From: Parapristionchus giblindavisi
Taxonomy: Eukaryota; Nematoda; Chromadorea; Rhabditida; Diplogasteridae
Assembly (NCBI GenBank): GCA_943737045.1
Contig: CALSFV010000260.1
Coordinates: 496,001-560,000 of the forward strand
Direction: 5' to 3'
DNA: 64,000 bases
Shown here piece after piece: positions 46,159 to 57,590 of the stretch (the stretch's first letter is position 1; every line of letters starts with the position of its first letter). The notes beneath the pieces are model-generated. The model was not told where the DNA came from and did no database searches. It saw only the letters and a list, made by a program, of their open reading frames with translations. Made by a program: the position numbers and the translations under genes.

Positions 46159-46699
46159 TTATTATTAAGCGAATAGCGCGAGCTGTCTCATTACGTGATA
46201 ATATACCGAATATTGTCTAAGAACTTTGGAACCATCGACCATCACCCCCTTTGGTTTCCTTATCGAGTTGTTGCAACTTGAATCCGCTTGGTTGATTCGA
46301 ATTCTTCATTTATTTATTTATTTTTAAAATTAAATTTTGGAATTTCAGATTCGAACACGCGACCAGCAAATCAAGACGGTCGTCGATCTGGTCAATCATC
46401 ATTATGTGGTAAGTGGATTGGCTTGTGAGAATTGTGGAAGGGTGCAGCACTAGCTATTTCAACACTCTCCGCTCTGGCAATGCGCTCTCGCGTAATTTCT
46501 CTACGAGAGAGCATTGCCAAAGCGGAGAGTATAATTAGGTCGTGGTAAGCCTCTAACGATTGGAAAAACGTTTATTGTTTCATTAAATATTGATTGATGA
46601 AAATTGCAGCACAAGGTGCCGATGTTCTCTGACGATTGCACCATCGAGCTGGTTCGACCGATTCCCCGGCGCGAAGTGCGGTCGGTTGAGAGCAGATAG
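40182..46699 (+). CDS. shc-1: SHC-family adaptor (PTB + SH2), 12 exons
   Basis: Cytoplasmic phosphotyrosine adaptor; in C. elegans SHC-1 links receptor signalling to JNK and insulin pathways. Exons: 40182-40247, 40320-40393, 40763-40847, 41088-41126, 42988-43116, 43432-43506, 43578-43664, 44357-44458, 45417-45467, 46043-46111, 46349-46408, 46610-46699; phases agree and give 308 aa, close to C. elegans SHC-1. The PTB domain (about 15-180) opens YVGSIPIKASLRDMRSTD and holds LQYISFAGAGDP and CHVLRMHD, matching mammalian SHC blocks. The SH2 domain (about 205-300) shows WYHGLLTREDAERML and GDFLVRQSS with the phosphotyrosine-binding Arg228. Little or no CH1/Grb2-binding linker is present. Intron 9 starts with GC (45468). 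Intron 4 carries an antisense LINE and a GC-rich palindrome. ATG 40182 follows cattgcag, a likely trans-splice site. Confidence 0.92.
41224..41522. repeat. GC-rich palindromic element in SHC intron 4
   Basis: Ends tactccggtattttttgctc and its complement near 41500-41522. The inside is far richer in G/C than the surroundings and repeats ctcgcgggg/ccccgcgag and cgcggtgtac words in both orientations. ORFs in it arise from these repeats. Confidence 0.85.
41690..42930 (-). mobile_element. 5'-truncated non-LTR retrotransposon (LINE), antisense in SHC intron 4
   Basis: The minus-strand open frame 42922-41828 (364 aa from the first Met) is the C-terminal part of a LINE reverse transcriptase. It shows FIDFSKAFDSIP (motif A), SGVPQGSCLGPLLFSIYISDLP (split around B) and TIYADDVKLYSF with the YADD catalytic box, then a thumb region ending WNKLSNNS. 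The endonuclease and the start of the polymerase are missing, as expected for incomplete target-primed insertion. The frame is still open, which suggests a recent insertion. Sequence to about 41690 is a 3' UTR shared with the remnant at 25800-25960. Confidence 0.9.
44590..44860 (-). mobile_element. LINE 3'-end remnant in SHC intron 8
   Basis: It shares a long stretch with 32240-32440 in the opposite orientation (aaacacttgaggagaga, ctggattgcaacctttataga). No reverse transcriptase motif remains. The shared block reads as the 3' part of one LINE family. Confidence 0.6.
44872..45075. repeat. cataggtcgaa palindrome family, representative copy
   Basis: The left end gcataggtcgaataactagg pairs roughly with the right end acttttcggcctatgg. 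The inside repeats aaaatccggtcaggtttttc. Related copies are near 27515-27640, 32460-32570, 34350-34490, 45478-45600, 45623-45730 and 45896-45975. Confidence 0.8.
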
Positions 46700-48159
46700 T
46701 TCAAGATTATCGATTGATTGACTATCAATCACCCCATTATTGATTGATTCTCAATCAATAACCTCCCGTATTCTCGCATAATGATGCACATGACAGCAAA
46801 GTACCCTTTGAGAGAGAAAGAGACTCGATTTCACATGCCCCCGATCTGATTATCGTTTTTATTCTGCTCGCTACTGTAGGTTCCGTTTTATACTATCGAT
46901 CGGTAGATCATTGTTGTATTTCCTGCCTGTCAATATACATACATATTTTCACTTTTTTCACCATTAGTACGGGTCTAACCCCCATCCATTTCTCGCGTAG
47001 TCTAAAACAACAAAAAGTGTTTATAGTTTTACTATTGTTTTTATTGCTTAGCTAATTGATTTGCTCATTTGTCGATTATCGATTACTTTTCAATCGATCG
47101 ATCGATTCATCACCCCTCATCAATTCTTGCTAAACCCAATCAATGCCATGTTCACAAAACTGAAAGAATTCACACAATCTCAGCCATGTCTTGTATACTG
47201 TATGCCTTCCGATTACTGTATTCCCTTCGATCAATCGATATATCGATTACTGTATTCCCTCCGATCAATCAAAATACCGATTACTGTATTCCCTCCCGAT
47301 CAATCGATATATCGATCAAATCCCTTTTTCATACATGTACTATCGATCCACCCTTTCGTAGACCCCCCCCCCCCCCCGACGTTTTATCCGTTTGTACTGT
47401 TCATAGTTTTCCATTTTTAAAATGTTTTATTTTCATATTTTTGCATATTTCATCTCGCCTAGACTCACAATTTGCATTGTCGTTTGTAGGATTCAATGTA
47501 TCAAAAACGAAAAGAGAATATCGATTGAAATTGATTTTTATAGAATTTTCCGGCAAACACCAGCTTGATAAAGATGTACTGTAACCAACTGTGATTGAGT
47601 TTTCCTCATTTTATGCTACCGTTTGAAAATAGCGAGAAGAAATGAAAAGCATAGAATTTTTATACACTTTCTGGACCCTTTGTTCTTGCGCTTCGCGTCT
47701 TTTCGCACTTTTCAGCACCGCATTCATTAACAATTCACTTTATCCATGGTGGTGCTCCGCTCTAGCCACACTCACTCGCTTTCTCTGCTTACGAGAGAGT
47801 ATTTCCAGAGCGGGGAGTAAAATTAGCTTAGGGTCTTTAATGCCATGTTGCTATATTGACATGGCAAACTTGACGTATGAGATCACTCGAGCGTGATCCG
47901 GAACTACTCTAGCAAATTCACTACTTCATCCCTCGAAATGTGGCAACAAATGTTTCAGAATATGACCACCCAGACTCCGCCCCCCCCCCCTGCTGTGTCA
48001 TCCCCCATGTCTATTACTGTCTCTCTCCCTCTGTCTCAGGCCATCTCTCCCTCTCCCTTTGCCTCTCTCCCTCTCCCTTCTTACCTAACCCATCTCCTCC
48101 ACTACTACTAGTTATTCTACCTAATTCCCATCTATCTACTACACTTATACATTGTCTGT
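46700..48159. other. Intergenic region between SHC and the ZP gene
   Basis: The SHC 3' UTR and the ZP promoter must lie here. Visible are a repeated gattactgtattccct block (about 47210-47300), a C16 run (47366-47382), the palindrome copy near 47755-47845, and pyrimidine-rich sequence at 48000-48090. I see no further gene. Confidence 0.45.
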
Positions 48160-51100
48160 ATGATCTACTCGGCGCTTTTTCTCTTCGCTCAATCAATAAT
48201 CGTATCTACCGTAGCCTCGCTACCGTCCATACTGCACACATCGATTGCCTGTGATAAGGTATTACTGTAGTTATTTAATCGATATTTGTTGTTTATTGAT
48301 TTTGGTTTGAATTCTGTATGAAGATAGTGTGGTGAGAACGAAAATATCGATTATCGATCAGTTTGAGGAAAGCGAAAATGGAGAAAATAAAAAGTGTCTT
48401 TCTAGGAAGTGCGGAGTCGGATAATTGGGGTTGCGCAACTTCCTATAATACTATTAATACCTGACAATAGCGCACACTTGAATTGGTTATAAGACCTATG
48501 GAGGCAGGGTAGAGAGGAAGAGGTAGAGGTAGAGGGAGAGGTAGAGATAGAGGCAGAGGGAGAGATAAAGGAAGAGGTAGAGATAGAGGTAGAGGTAAAG
48601 GCAGAGGTAGAGAAAGTCCTCAGGAAGGGTATAACCCACAGGGTACAGGTATGAGGAAGGAAGAGTAGATAATTGGATGGAAATTAGCCCTCTCTCTCTA
48701 TACATATGAGTGTCTGGGTGTCCTTGGCATCAACATTGACTATGGAAGGGTATAAGTTATGAAACATTTATTGATTTTTCCGAATGAAATAATGATTGAC
48801 GGAATATCGATTGATATAAATTGATCGCGCTATAGCCTGTCCGGCTGGATCATAGACAACTGAAGTTATTTATTCCACTCCTTCCCTGTGTTGATCCCTT
48901 GACAAACTTGTATTCAGAACTCGCCCGCAAAAGCGAATGCTAATCGCCGTTTTGGATTCGTGGCGATCTGATTTATGTAATTATTTTCGATAGAACCATA
49001 GTTTGTTAAAGTAAAATATTTATTATAAGTCATAGCGAGATCAATGTTCGATCATGCCGACCAAAACCTTTTCATTGATTGAGCAATGAAATATATTATA
49101 ATAATAATTTCTGTACTAGAGATCAAAGATCACTTTTCATTGTATGTATTGAAAATGTGCTACCCTCATTGAGAAGAGCCAGATGTTTCTCATCTTTTCA
49201 TTTCACCGAATGAAAAGTAGAACAACCTATGAATTACCCCCACCTCCCACCTGCACTACACAGAAAATAAAATTGGATTACTGTAATTATTATTGTAAAT
49301 ATACCTAGATAGTGGTTTGTAGAGATTGATGATTTCTTCATACAGAAACTCTTCCCTCTGGCAATATTCTCATATTTTCTTTGTCTGCGAGAGAGTTTGG
49401 CCAGAGCCGGAGAGTCAAATTAGCTTGAATTGTGCCTTTAATACTAATATATAATATCCTAAATTCCAGAGTGATTTCGTTCTGAAGATTCGTTTTAACG
49501 ACTCTTTTCATGGCAAAATATACACAGAAAAAGTGAGTTTTTTTCTTAATTTAGGAAGGTTTTTCGTAAGATTTCTATGTGGAATTGATCCACCTACGTC
49601 CTTTTGAGTGAAACATACTTCATATCTTATTTTACTTATATTATGTTATGAAATTAGTATCGCACTATGAGGAATTTATCAATTATTTAACTTCTAACTT
49701 GCTTACGAATCCTAAACATTGATCGATTGAATATTTAAATGAGAATAAAATAATGCAGGGTGATCCCAATTGCGTCTACGCCGACGGAACTGTGCAATCC
49801 AAGTCCAACTACGCCTTGAAGGTGAGATACTATCTTTCTACTCATAATATCTTATGTGGTGTTCAAAAGAGCGAAAAGAAAGAATAGGAAACGAAATGAG
49901 GCGAAAGAGTGTGTAAAATACGGAAATGTTTTGTTTTCTTAACTTTTGAACAGAACATTAGTACTTATAACATTATCCTTCCATCCGTCAGATCGCAATC
50001 CTCTCTATCTCAAAACTTTATTCCTTATAGTTACAAGAGTTATTGATAAATCGGTAATTCAATTTAAAGAAAATATTGCCAAATTCGTTCCATCATTTCA
50101 TTCTGCATCGCATTCGCTCGCCTGATGGTCACGGAATCTGCAACCCGCTCTTATCTGTTACCCCGTCTTGTGTCCTGCACGGACTGTACTGTACTGTATG
50201 AAATGTACAGTACAAACGTGCAGGATACTATGATGTATGATACTTTTATATGAAATGTATGATAATTGGACAACTTTGTAGATGACTAGAGTATTACCAG
50301 TCTCTTTAGAACGATACTCAAAACATGACTGCTCATGACTTTCTACAACTATTTCTCCCTCTCCCTCTGCCTCTACCTCTGCCTCTTTCATCTCTAAGTA
50401 TTTCCTTGCCTATATAAAAGTAGAGATGCTCAATGTAATTATTGAAACTAGCCTCGATGACTGTCACTTTGCCTTTCTTCGCCTTTCCCTGAGTGAGAAC
50501 GCTCATATGAATGATGTATTGGCCAGAATGATGAATAGAAAGAACGAAAAAAGTGTTATTGGAATAATAAAAGGTCACGGTTCGAAAAACAGTTTTTTTT
50601 GGATAAGGCTGGTTTTGCGTTTGAACTTGGAAAACTTTCACAGTCGAGAAGGCATTTTTGGTTGAAATATGATAAATAAAAATATATTGCATAATTAAAA
50701 AAAATATTAAATTAAATTATTTATTTATTTGTTAAATTATTTAATTTAAATCTATTCTAGATTCCCTTATCGGGTTGCGAGACCCATCGGAACGGCGATG
50801 GTCACTATGAGAACGAGCTGATAGTACAGGGCGGACGAACGTTCAATAGCAAGGACGATAAGAAGTTCCTGCTCACATGTATTCCCGCCCAGCCGCAGAG
50901 GTATAATCAGTGTTATCCACACTCTCTGGTACTTCAAACCTTAAAGTCTACTTAAAATACGTCACTTAATTGCGTCTAACTTGAAGTAGAGTCTTCTTAC
51001 AAGTCAATACTAAAAATGTGTCAAAAAGTCATGCACCAATCTAATATTAATAATAATATTTCTTCTTACTGTGTCTCTCTATTTCAGCTCTCAGGTCACT

Positions 51101-53435
51101 CTATCATTCGGTGGCGTCACTGTGTCCACGCCCACGACTACCGCCGCATCCATATCCTCGCAGGTATCCTATATCCTATCCTATTCTTGCAGGTTCGGCA
51201 TTTTGTTGAATGTTTGCTAATTGTAAGACGAAAAAATCTTTTTTTTTAAATTTTTTATTTGATTGTTGTCTTTGCGAAACGGTTTTTGATGGGAAAGGTT
51301 CGATTAAAATATCTGAAAACATTTACAACTCTGTATTGCTACCACACTGGCTTTCACTTCGCCCTGCTCAAAAATTTAAAAAAAATCAATATCAGGCCAC
51401 ATCAATCGATTATACGGTAGCCGTTCTGGACGGGACCACCATCGAATCTCCGCCACTCAATCGGCCATTGGCTGTGGGCGATCGAGTTGTGAGATACTAA
51501 TATATCGATTTTTTCAATATCGATTTTTTGAAATTTGTGAAATCTGATCGATCGATAATATTTAGAGTTACATGGTGAAGCTTGGATCACCCGCACGTGC
51601 GAGAATTGGAAGGTAACCTATTTTACAATGTTTGGTATTGTTGGCCTTTTCGATTTCTTTACCACGTAGTTCAGTTTTGCTGAAGAAAGCGATAGAAACG
51701 AGACAGCAAAAGTAACATTTCATTAAAATAATCACAGGCACATCCCAAGCAAATTTTATTCGCCACATTGGCTATACTCTAACCGACAAAGAAAACGAGA
51801 GAGTGTGGCCAGAGCGGAGAGTCTAAAATTAGCTCGAGGTGTCATGCTAAAATGGCATTGATTATGTTGTAGATGCTGGGCGACCGACGGAAAGACTTCT
51901 CTTCTTTTGGCTGGTGAGTATTGCAGATTTTTTGAATTGAATCTTTATCCTTTCCGAGTGCACATATTTTTTATAAGTCATAGGATCGGGGGAAGATGAT
52001 GTTTTTGATGCAAAAAAATTTGGAATGTTGCTACTGTGGTTACTGTTGTTTTGTGGTAAAGCCAACTATTTTATGTAAGAAAAAAGAGAAGTGATTGCAT
52101 GCGTAGAAAGCGAGCGATATCGTACCTTTCATTTAGCGAATTTTGACTCATTTTGACTTACAGACGAGGACGGTTGCTCGCAGCAGACCGAAGGCGATGT
52201 CTGGGGTGACTTCAGTGAGAAGAGAGGAGACAATGGAGAGAGGATCTTCCTGAATCATATCAAGGCATGGGCATTCCCGACGAGGTCAGTGGTTATCGAT
52301 GTTCATAGGCACACCCGAGATAATTTGAAGCCGCTCTGACAATTATAAGCGAAATATGAAATAGTTAAAACATGCAAATGTACTCATAAAATTAATGAAT
52401 CTAAAGTAGTTATTAGTAGAGGCGAGATTCACTGTTTCGGCCATTAGGTTCTAGACAGTGAACCTCTACCCAATGGGGTTGGCCATCTTCAGTAGAACCC
52501 CCATTGAGTTAGTTTACATAAAAGAATGTTCCCTCGCTTTCTTTGTCTACGAGGAAGTGCGGCAAGAGCGGAGAGTAATATTTGAGCGGGTGTGTCTTTA
52601 AAAACATTGAATTATCGTTCCTCAAAATTGAATTTATTAAAGAAATATTTTTTTGATGACTGATTGCATTGCCTAATTTGATTTATGAAACGTATCGTAA
52701 TTATTAATGACGTTTGAGTTAGCAATGTTAAAGTTAGAGCTCACATGACAATAAATAAATATATTTATCGATTGATTTTACAGTAATGAAGTGAACATCT
52801 TCTGCAATCTACATGTCTGTCCCACGTGTCAGCAATCATCTTGTTCGCGAAGACCCACAAGGAGTCAGGCAGAACAAATGAGTGTAGAGGATACGGTAGT
52901 CGAGGTACGGTAGATAAATGAGTGTAGAGGATACGGTAGTCGAGGTACGGTAGATAAATGAATGTAGAGGATACGGTAGTCGAGGTACGGTAGATAAATG
53001 AGAGTAGAGGATACGGTAGTCGAGGTACGGTGGATCGCATTTTTTCCATTTTTTGGCGTTCTGATCTCTAGGCAAAAACTTTTTTAAATGTCTTTTTTTG
53101 AGTGAGATAAGTAAAGATCAATCCTACTACAAACTACAAATCAGCAATACACTTGGCGTAAACCATTCACAGTGACATTTCTAATGGGATAGAGTATTTT
53201 AGAGGGCGAAAAATATTATTATTCAAAAAATCAATAAAATAATAGTTTTAAAAATTAATCCCAGGTTATGACGTCATTCCGTCTTCGTCGGGAAACACCC
53301 CCGGAGGCTGAGATGAAATCAATAATGAAAGAAGAGGACGAATCGAATGATCTACCACTTCCTCTGTCATCGATTACACAAACCACATCTTTATATTGTC
53401 TTGTATCATTATTTATTTGCCTAATCTTCCGATAA
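48160..53435 (+). CDS. Secreted/membrane ZP-domain (cuticlin-like) protein, 11 exons
   Basis: Predicted extracellular matrix protein that polymerises through its ZP domain, as cuticlins do in nematode cuticle. Exons: 48160-48258, 49470-49532, 49759-49821, 50761-50900, 51088-51163, 51396-51488, 51566-51612, 51873-51913, 52164-52284, 52784-52904, 53265-53435; all in phase, 344 aa. Exon 1 encodes a signal peptide (MIYSALFLFAQSIIVSTVAS). The ZP domain starts ACDKSDFVLKIRFNDSFHG and continues with PNCV, GCETHRNGDGHYENELIVQG and LLTCIPAQ. ZP-C has RCWAT, DGCSQQTEGD, NEVNIFCNLHVCPTCQQSSC. RLRR (about 298) fits a furin-type site; a short hydrophobic C-terminus (YCLVSLFICLIF) could anchor the precursor. 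Exon 1 is far from exon 2 (1.2 kb intron) and is assigned by its phase and by ending ...CDK. Four tandem copies of the exon 10 donor follow that exon. Confidence 0.88.
48498..48612 (+). repeat. Purine (GAGGTA) tract in ZP intron 1
   Basis: Imperfect repeats of agaggtagagg and agagggagag. Similar tracts occur through nhr-23. Confidence 0.85.
52881..53033 (+). repeat. 40-bp tandem repeat carrying four copies of a splice donor
   Basis: The unit starts at 52881, 52921, 52961 and 53001. Each copy holds gtcgag followed by gtacgg, the exon 10 end and intron 10 donor of the ZP gene. Only the first copy is needed for the full-length protein. Confidence 0.95.
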
Positions 53436-54178
53436 TGGACCCATAAATGATAAACTATTTTTTGTGAATACTCGACAATTCTTGTTTAAAGACATAAACG
53501 TAAAAAGTAAAAGGGAGAGTAACCTCGCTCGGTGAACTCGTTGGAAACGGGTAAACCAGGGCTGTGCATTTTCCGTTTTCTGATTTTTCCCAAAATTTCC
53601 GAAACCTTTTTTCCACCCAGCCCTAGTGTAAACTCTCACATGGATTGTTTGTGATACTGCATCTTGCTCAATGAGAATGAAAAAGATTAAAAAAAACACT
53701 TTTGAATCGCTGGTGATTAATAATAATTTATTTATCTTTAACGATAAACAGAGAGGGGAAATAGAAAGTGAAACAATATTATGGAATGATGCGTGAGACA
53801 TTGAATCAAGTGGGGGAGACAGTAGATGATAATGATGCAAGAGTTAAATAAATCGGTACAAGGGAAAGATAGATCAGTCTGGGATCGAAAAGTCGATCCT
53901 ATTTTCGGGTAGTGATAGTGATGCTCTCGCTTTAGAGTCATGGGTGCGTACGGACGAACACAAATTTAAATACTTATTTTTTATTACTGCATAGTAGTAA
54001 CAAACCATAATTACACCAAAGCAACACAATGTGTATGAAAATGAAATAGTTATGAAATAATTGGTGGAGCAGAAACACAACAAAGAAATCATTACAATAT
54101 TGAAAAATTGTGATGATTCATTGCCATAAGATAAACATAATAATAAATAATTAACATAATAAAGATAATAATAATTAA
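53436..54178. other. Gap between two convergent genes
   Basis: No gene is supported. About 53568-53630 is a partial cagggctgtgc element. About 53718-53850 is a block (taataataatttatttatct...) that recurs directly at 55068-55198, probably a LINE 3' end. Confidence 0.5.
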
Positions 54179-55922
54179 TCATACGACGAACATCTCCGAT
54201 ATGTGACGCCTCTTCACTATTGTTTCGATGAGGCCGTACACTTGCTTTCCAATCTGAAATTATAGTAAATAATTGAAAAAAGTAAATCACGATCTCTACA
54301 TTCCAAACGCTAATTCACCATTTATCATCCTCACAATTGTCAATTGTCAAATGTCAATTGTCAATAGTCTATTGACAGAGAATTTGGAAAACGTGGCACA
54401 TCGTGATTTCTGACGCATGATGTGTCTGGGAACGTATCTTTCTGAGGTACTTAGGGAGGATTTGAAATAAATGTGCGATTGTTTCAAATATATCAGGCCA
54501 CTGGCCTTTAGGGTTTAGAAACGGATAGATAATAACCTTATTTGGTCATGCTGCGAAGCAAGCAAACCGAAGGGTTCGAAACCCTTTCATCCTAGGGTTG
54601 CACAACCCTAAGGTCTTATATATAAGGATTTCAAAGCCTTGTATTTGGGGGTTTGCTTACAGCGCAGCGTGCAAACTAGGGCTTTTGTTCCAGAGTACCA
54701 CACATAGGCAAGAAAAGCTGATGTGTCAGGTTTCCCAAACTATCAGAGCTAGCCATTTTTCGTGTTTTTTTACCTGAAGTATGTGACGTATCAGCTCCTT
54801 GCACAAATGAAAGCATGACCAGGTGAGCACAATCGCGTAAGTCGCACCCAGGGCCGGAGAAATAATGATTGCCATCACGAACATTTCGATCAACATTTCT
54901 CCAAGTACCTGATGGTAATAATAATAATAACAATTATCGACTTTTGCAATTTACTAGTGAAATTAAAATTGAAATCATTGATAGTGAGGGCGATTAAATA
55001 AGAAGAGAACTGTACCAGCTAACAGTATAACGTTACGAAATTGAGAACAATAAGCACATTGTTAATAATAATAATTTATTTATCTTTAACGATAAACAGA
55101 GAGGTGAAATAGAAAGTAAAACAATATTATGGAATGATGCGTGAGATCAAACATTGAATCAAGTGGGGACGACAGTAGATGATAATGATGCAAGAGTTAA
55201 ATTGTTTTGCATGTTTTACTTATTTATTTTATTTAAAGCGCTTTTATCAGGAGTAATAATGTACATGGTTTACGGTTCTGCATGCGCGACGCATACAGTA
55301 CAGCAGAATCCCCCAGTGAAAATGGGCGCCCCGGGTGACCCGGGGAGCCCATGAGGCCCCTCGAATATTTAAGCTTTGAATGATGAATATCAGCCTTTGA
55401 CATTTTTTGCGTTGTTTTACTCCAGAGTTGACGGAATTAATCAAAGACATTTTGGAATTTTATAAATTACATACGTAGCCTGAGAAAAAATATTGAAAAT
55501 TATAATTTTTATTAATTTTTTGGCAAATGGCGCGCGAAAAGTTTGTATAACTCGCGCACGCTCGGCAAATTCTATCGCAAAGTCAAATCTTTCCAGCATT
55601 TCTTTTTCTTAGCACAATTCAGTTGACAAGCATTTAAAAATTCCAAAATTTCCTTGACAAATTCAATCAAATCTGGAGTAAAACAACGCAAACAATTTGA
55701 AAGGCTGATATTCATCATTCAAAGCGAAAAAAATCGAGGGGCCTCATGGGCTCCCCGGGTCACCCGGGGCGCCCATTTTCACTGGGGGATTCTGCTGTAC
55801 TGTACATCGCATCGGTCTGTTAATATGTATTTATTTATTACCGACCTCATGGTATGATCCACCGCGTATTTCAATATGCGCTATGACGGAAGGATGCATG
55901 ATCCTTATCACGCCTGCGATGC
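54179..55922 (-). CDS. 3' exons of an unidentified membrane protein
   Basis: I do not recognise the family. Three exons join in phase: 55922-55846, 54908-54774, 54253-54179 (stop at 54179-54181). The first needs one base from an upstream exon that I could not find, so the 5' part is missing. The visible C-terminal ~95 residues hold a strongly hydrophobic stretch (MFVMAIIISPALGATYAIVLTW), then a basic amphipathic tail (KELIRHILQIGKQVYGLIE) and end in SEMFVV. This looks like the last membrane helix and cytoplasmic tail of a multi-pass protein. It converges with the ZP gene. The intron between the first two exons carries the palindromic element 55296-55802. Upstream exons may lie beyond the long pyrimidine tract at 56900-57590. 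Confidence 0.6.
55296..55802. mobile_element. Foldback element with TA target and GC-rich arms
   Basis: Ends cagtacagcagaatccccc and its complement, flanked by TA (55294-55295, 55803-55804). The arms run about 145 bases and contain a second, smaller perfect palindrome, ccccgggtgacccgggg, beside it. The loop is AT-rich. The right end is about 40 bases from the splice donor of the exon at 55846-55922. Confidence 0.9.
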
Positions 55923-56899
55923 CTGAAACGATTTCAAATTCATAAAAAGGAAAACGATTGTCCAAGACCATTTCACCGTCTCATTCTAGGCGGGTTTACG
56001 ACAGGGATGCCCTTTCCCCAAATTTCCCGCATTTCCGGAAATTTTTCGGCAAAATCTATTTCCCGATTTCCCAATAAATATTTATATTTTACGATGATAA
56101 AATGATTGTACAGCAATCATTTTTTTTAAAATTCTAACGCAACATCCAAATGAAGTCTGTAACCAATCATTAATTTGCAATACTTATAGCATTTCTGTCA
56201 TAAATATGTCAAAATGTCGTTCGAAACTAACACACTGCAAAGTGGATCTTCGTGAGCATCTTAACGCGTTAACACGTAAGGCTAATATAACAGGGTATTA
56301 GAAACATTCTTACAAATTGCTGAGATCAGATCGAGAATGAATTTAGGTGGTTGAGATTCACGTTGCGTATTCATTGTAATGCAAAAATGTCTTCGAGTCG
56401 CAGAGAGATCTGTAATGTGCTAACGTAAGTCGAGTAAATAGGTTATTTGGAATTTTTTTTAAATAATAATATATTTATCGTTTCTTGGACAAAAGAAAAT
56501 AACGATATTCTATGTAATATGCATGTATTGATTAAAAAGTAAGAACGACGAAAATGCTGCAATATCTAGAATTGCTCTGGTATTTAAAAACTAGCAGTTC
56601 AATTAAAATACGATATTGACTTGAAGTTTCCTGCAAGTTTACTAAAAGCATTAAAGTATTATACACCACGACAAATAGACTTATAAGTCAACTAGTCGGA
56701 ATACTACTAGTTCTAATATAAGAGTGAATAGAATTTCCAGCGTGGGGAACAATAAAAATATATAAGCGAAACGATGATGGAAATGGATAATCAGAGTGGC
56801 TAAAGTATGAGATGGACGATAGTTGTGCTTATGATTGGTATGGAGAGCCAGAGCTTTATTGCACCTTGAATGCCATTGAGTGTGATCTCTGCCTCTGCC

Positions 56900-57590
56900 T
56901 CTGCTCACCCCCCCCCTTTCTCTCCCTCTCCCTCTCTCTCTCTCCTTCTCTCTCGCCCTCTTCCCCTTTCTCTCTCTCTCTCCTTCTCCCTCTCCCTCTC
57001 CCTCTCCCTCTCCCTCTCCCTCTCCCTCTCCCTCTCCCTCTCCCTCTCCCTCTCCCTCTCCCTCTCCCTCTCCCTCTCCCTCTCCCTCTCCTCTGTATCT
57101 GCCTCTCCCTCTCCTCTCCTCTCTCTCTCCCTCTCCCTCTCCTCTGTATCTGCCTCTCCCTCTCCTCTCCTCTCCCTCTCCCTCTCCCTCTCCTCTGTCT
57201 CTGCCTCTCCCTCTCCTCTCCCTCTCCCTCTCCCTCTCCCTCTCCCTCTCCCTCTCCCTCTCCTCTGTATCTGCCTCTCCCTCTCCTCTGCCTCTCCCTC
57301 TCCCTCTCCCTCTCCTCTGTCTCTGCCTCTCCCTCTCCTCTCCCTCTCCCTCTCCCTCTCCTCTGTATCTGCCTCTCCCTCTCCTCTGCCTCTCCCTCTC
57401 CCTCTCCCCTGTCTCTGCCTCTCCCTCTCCTCTGCCTCTGCATCTCCCTCTCCTCTGCCTCTCCCTCTCCTCACTCTCCTCTGCCTCTCCCTCTCCTCTG
57501 CCTCTCCGTCTCCCTCTCCCTCTCTCTCTACCTCTCCCTCTACCTCTCCCTCTCTCTACCTCTCCCTCTACCTCTCCCTCTCCGTACAAA
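56900..57590 (+). repeat. 690-bp pyrimidine tract (CTCCCT / CTCTGTATCTGC)
   Basis: Almost pure c/t on the plus strand, built from ctccct hexamers with a higher-order unit near 57070-57500 that includes ctctgtatctgcctctccct. Long ORFs on both strands (Ser/Pro/Leu and Arg/Glu/Gly) are artefacts of composition. Confidence 0.95.
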
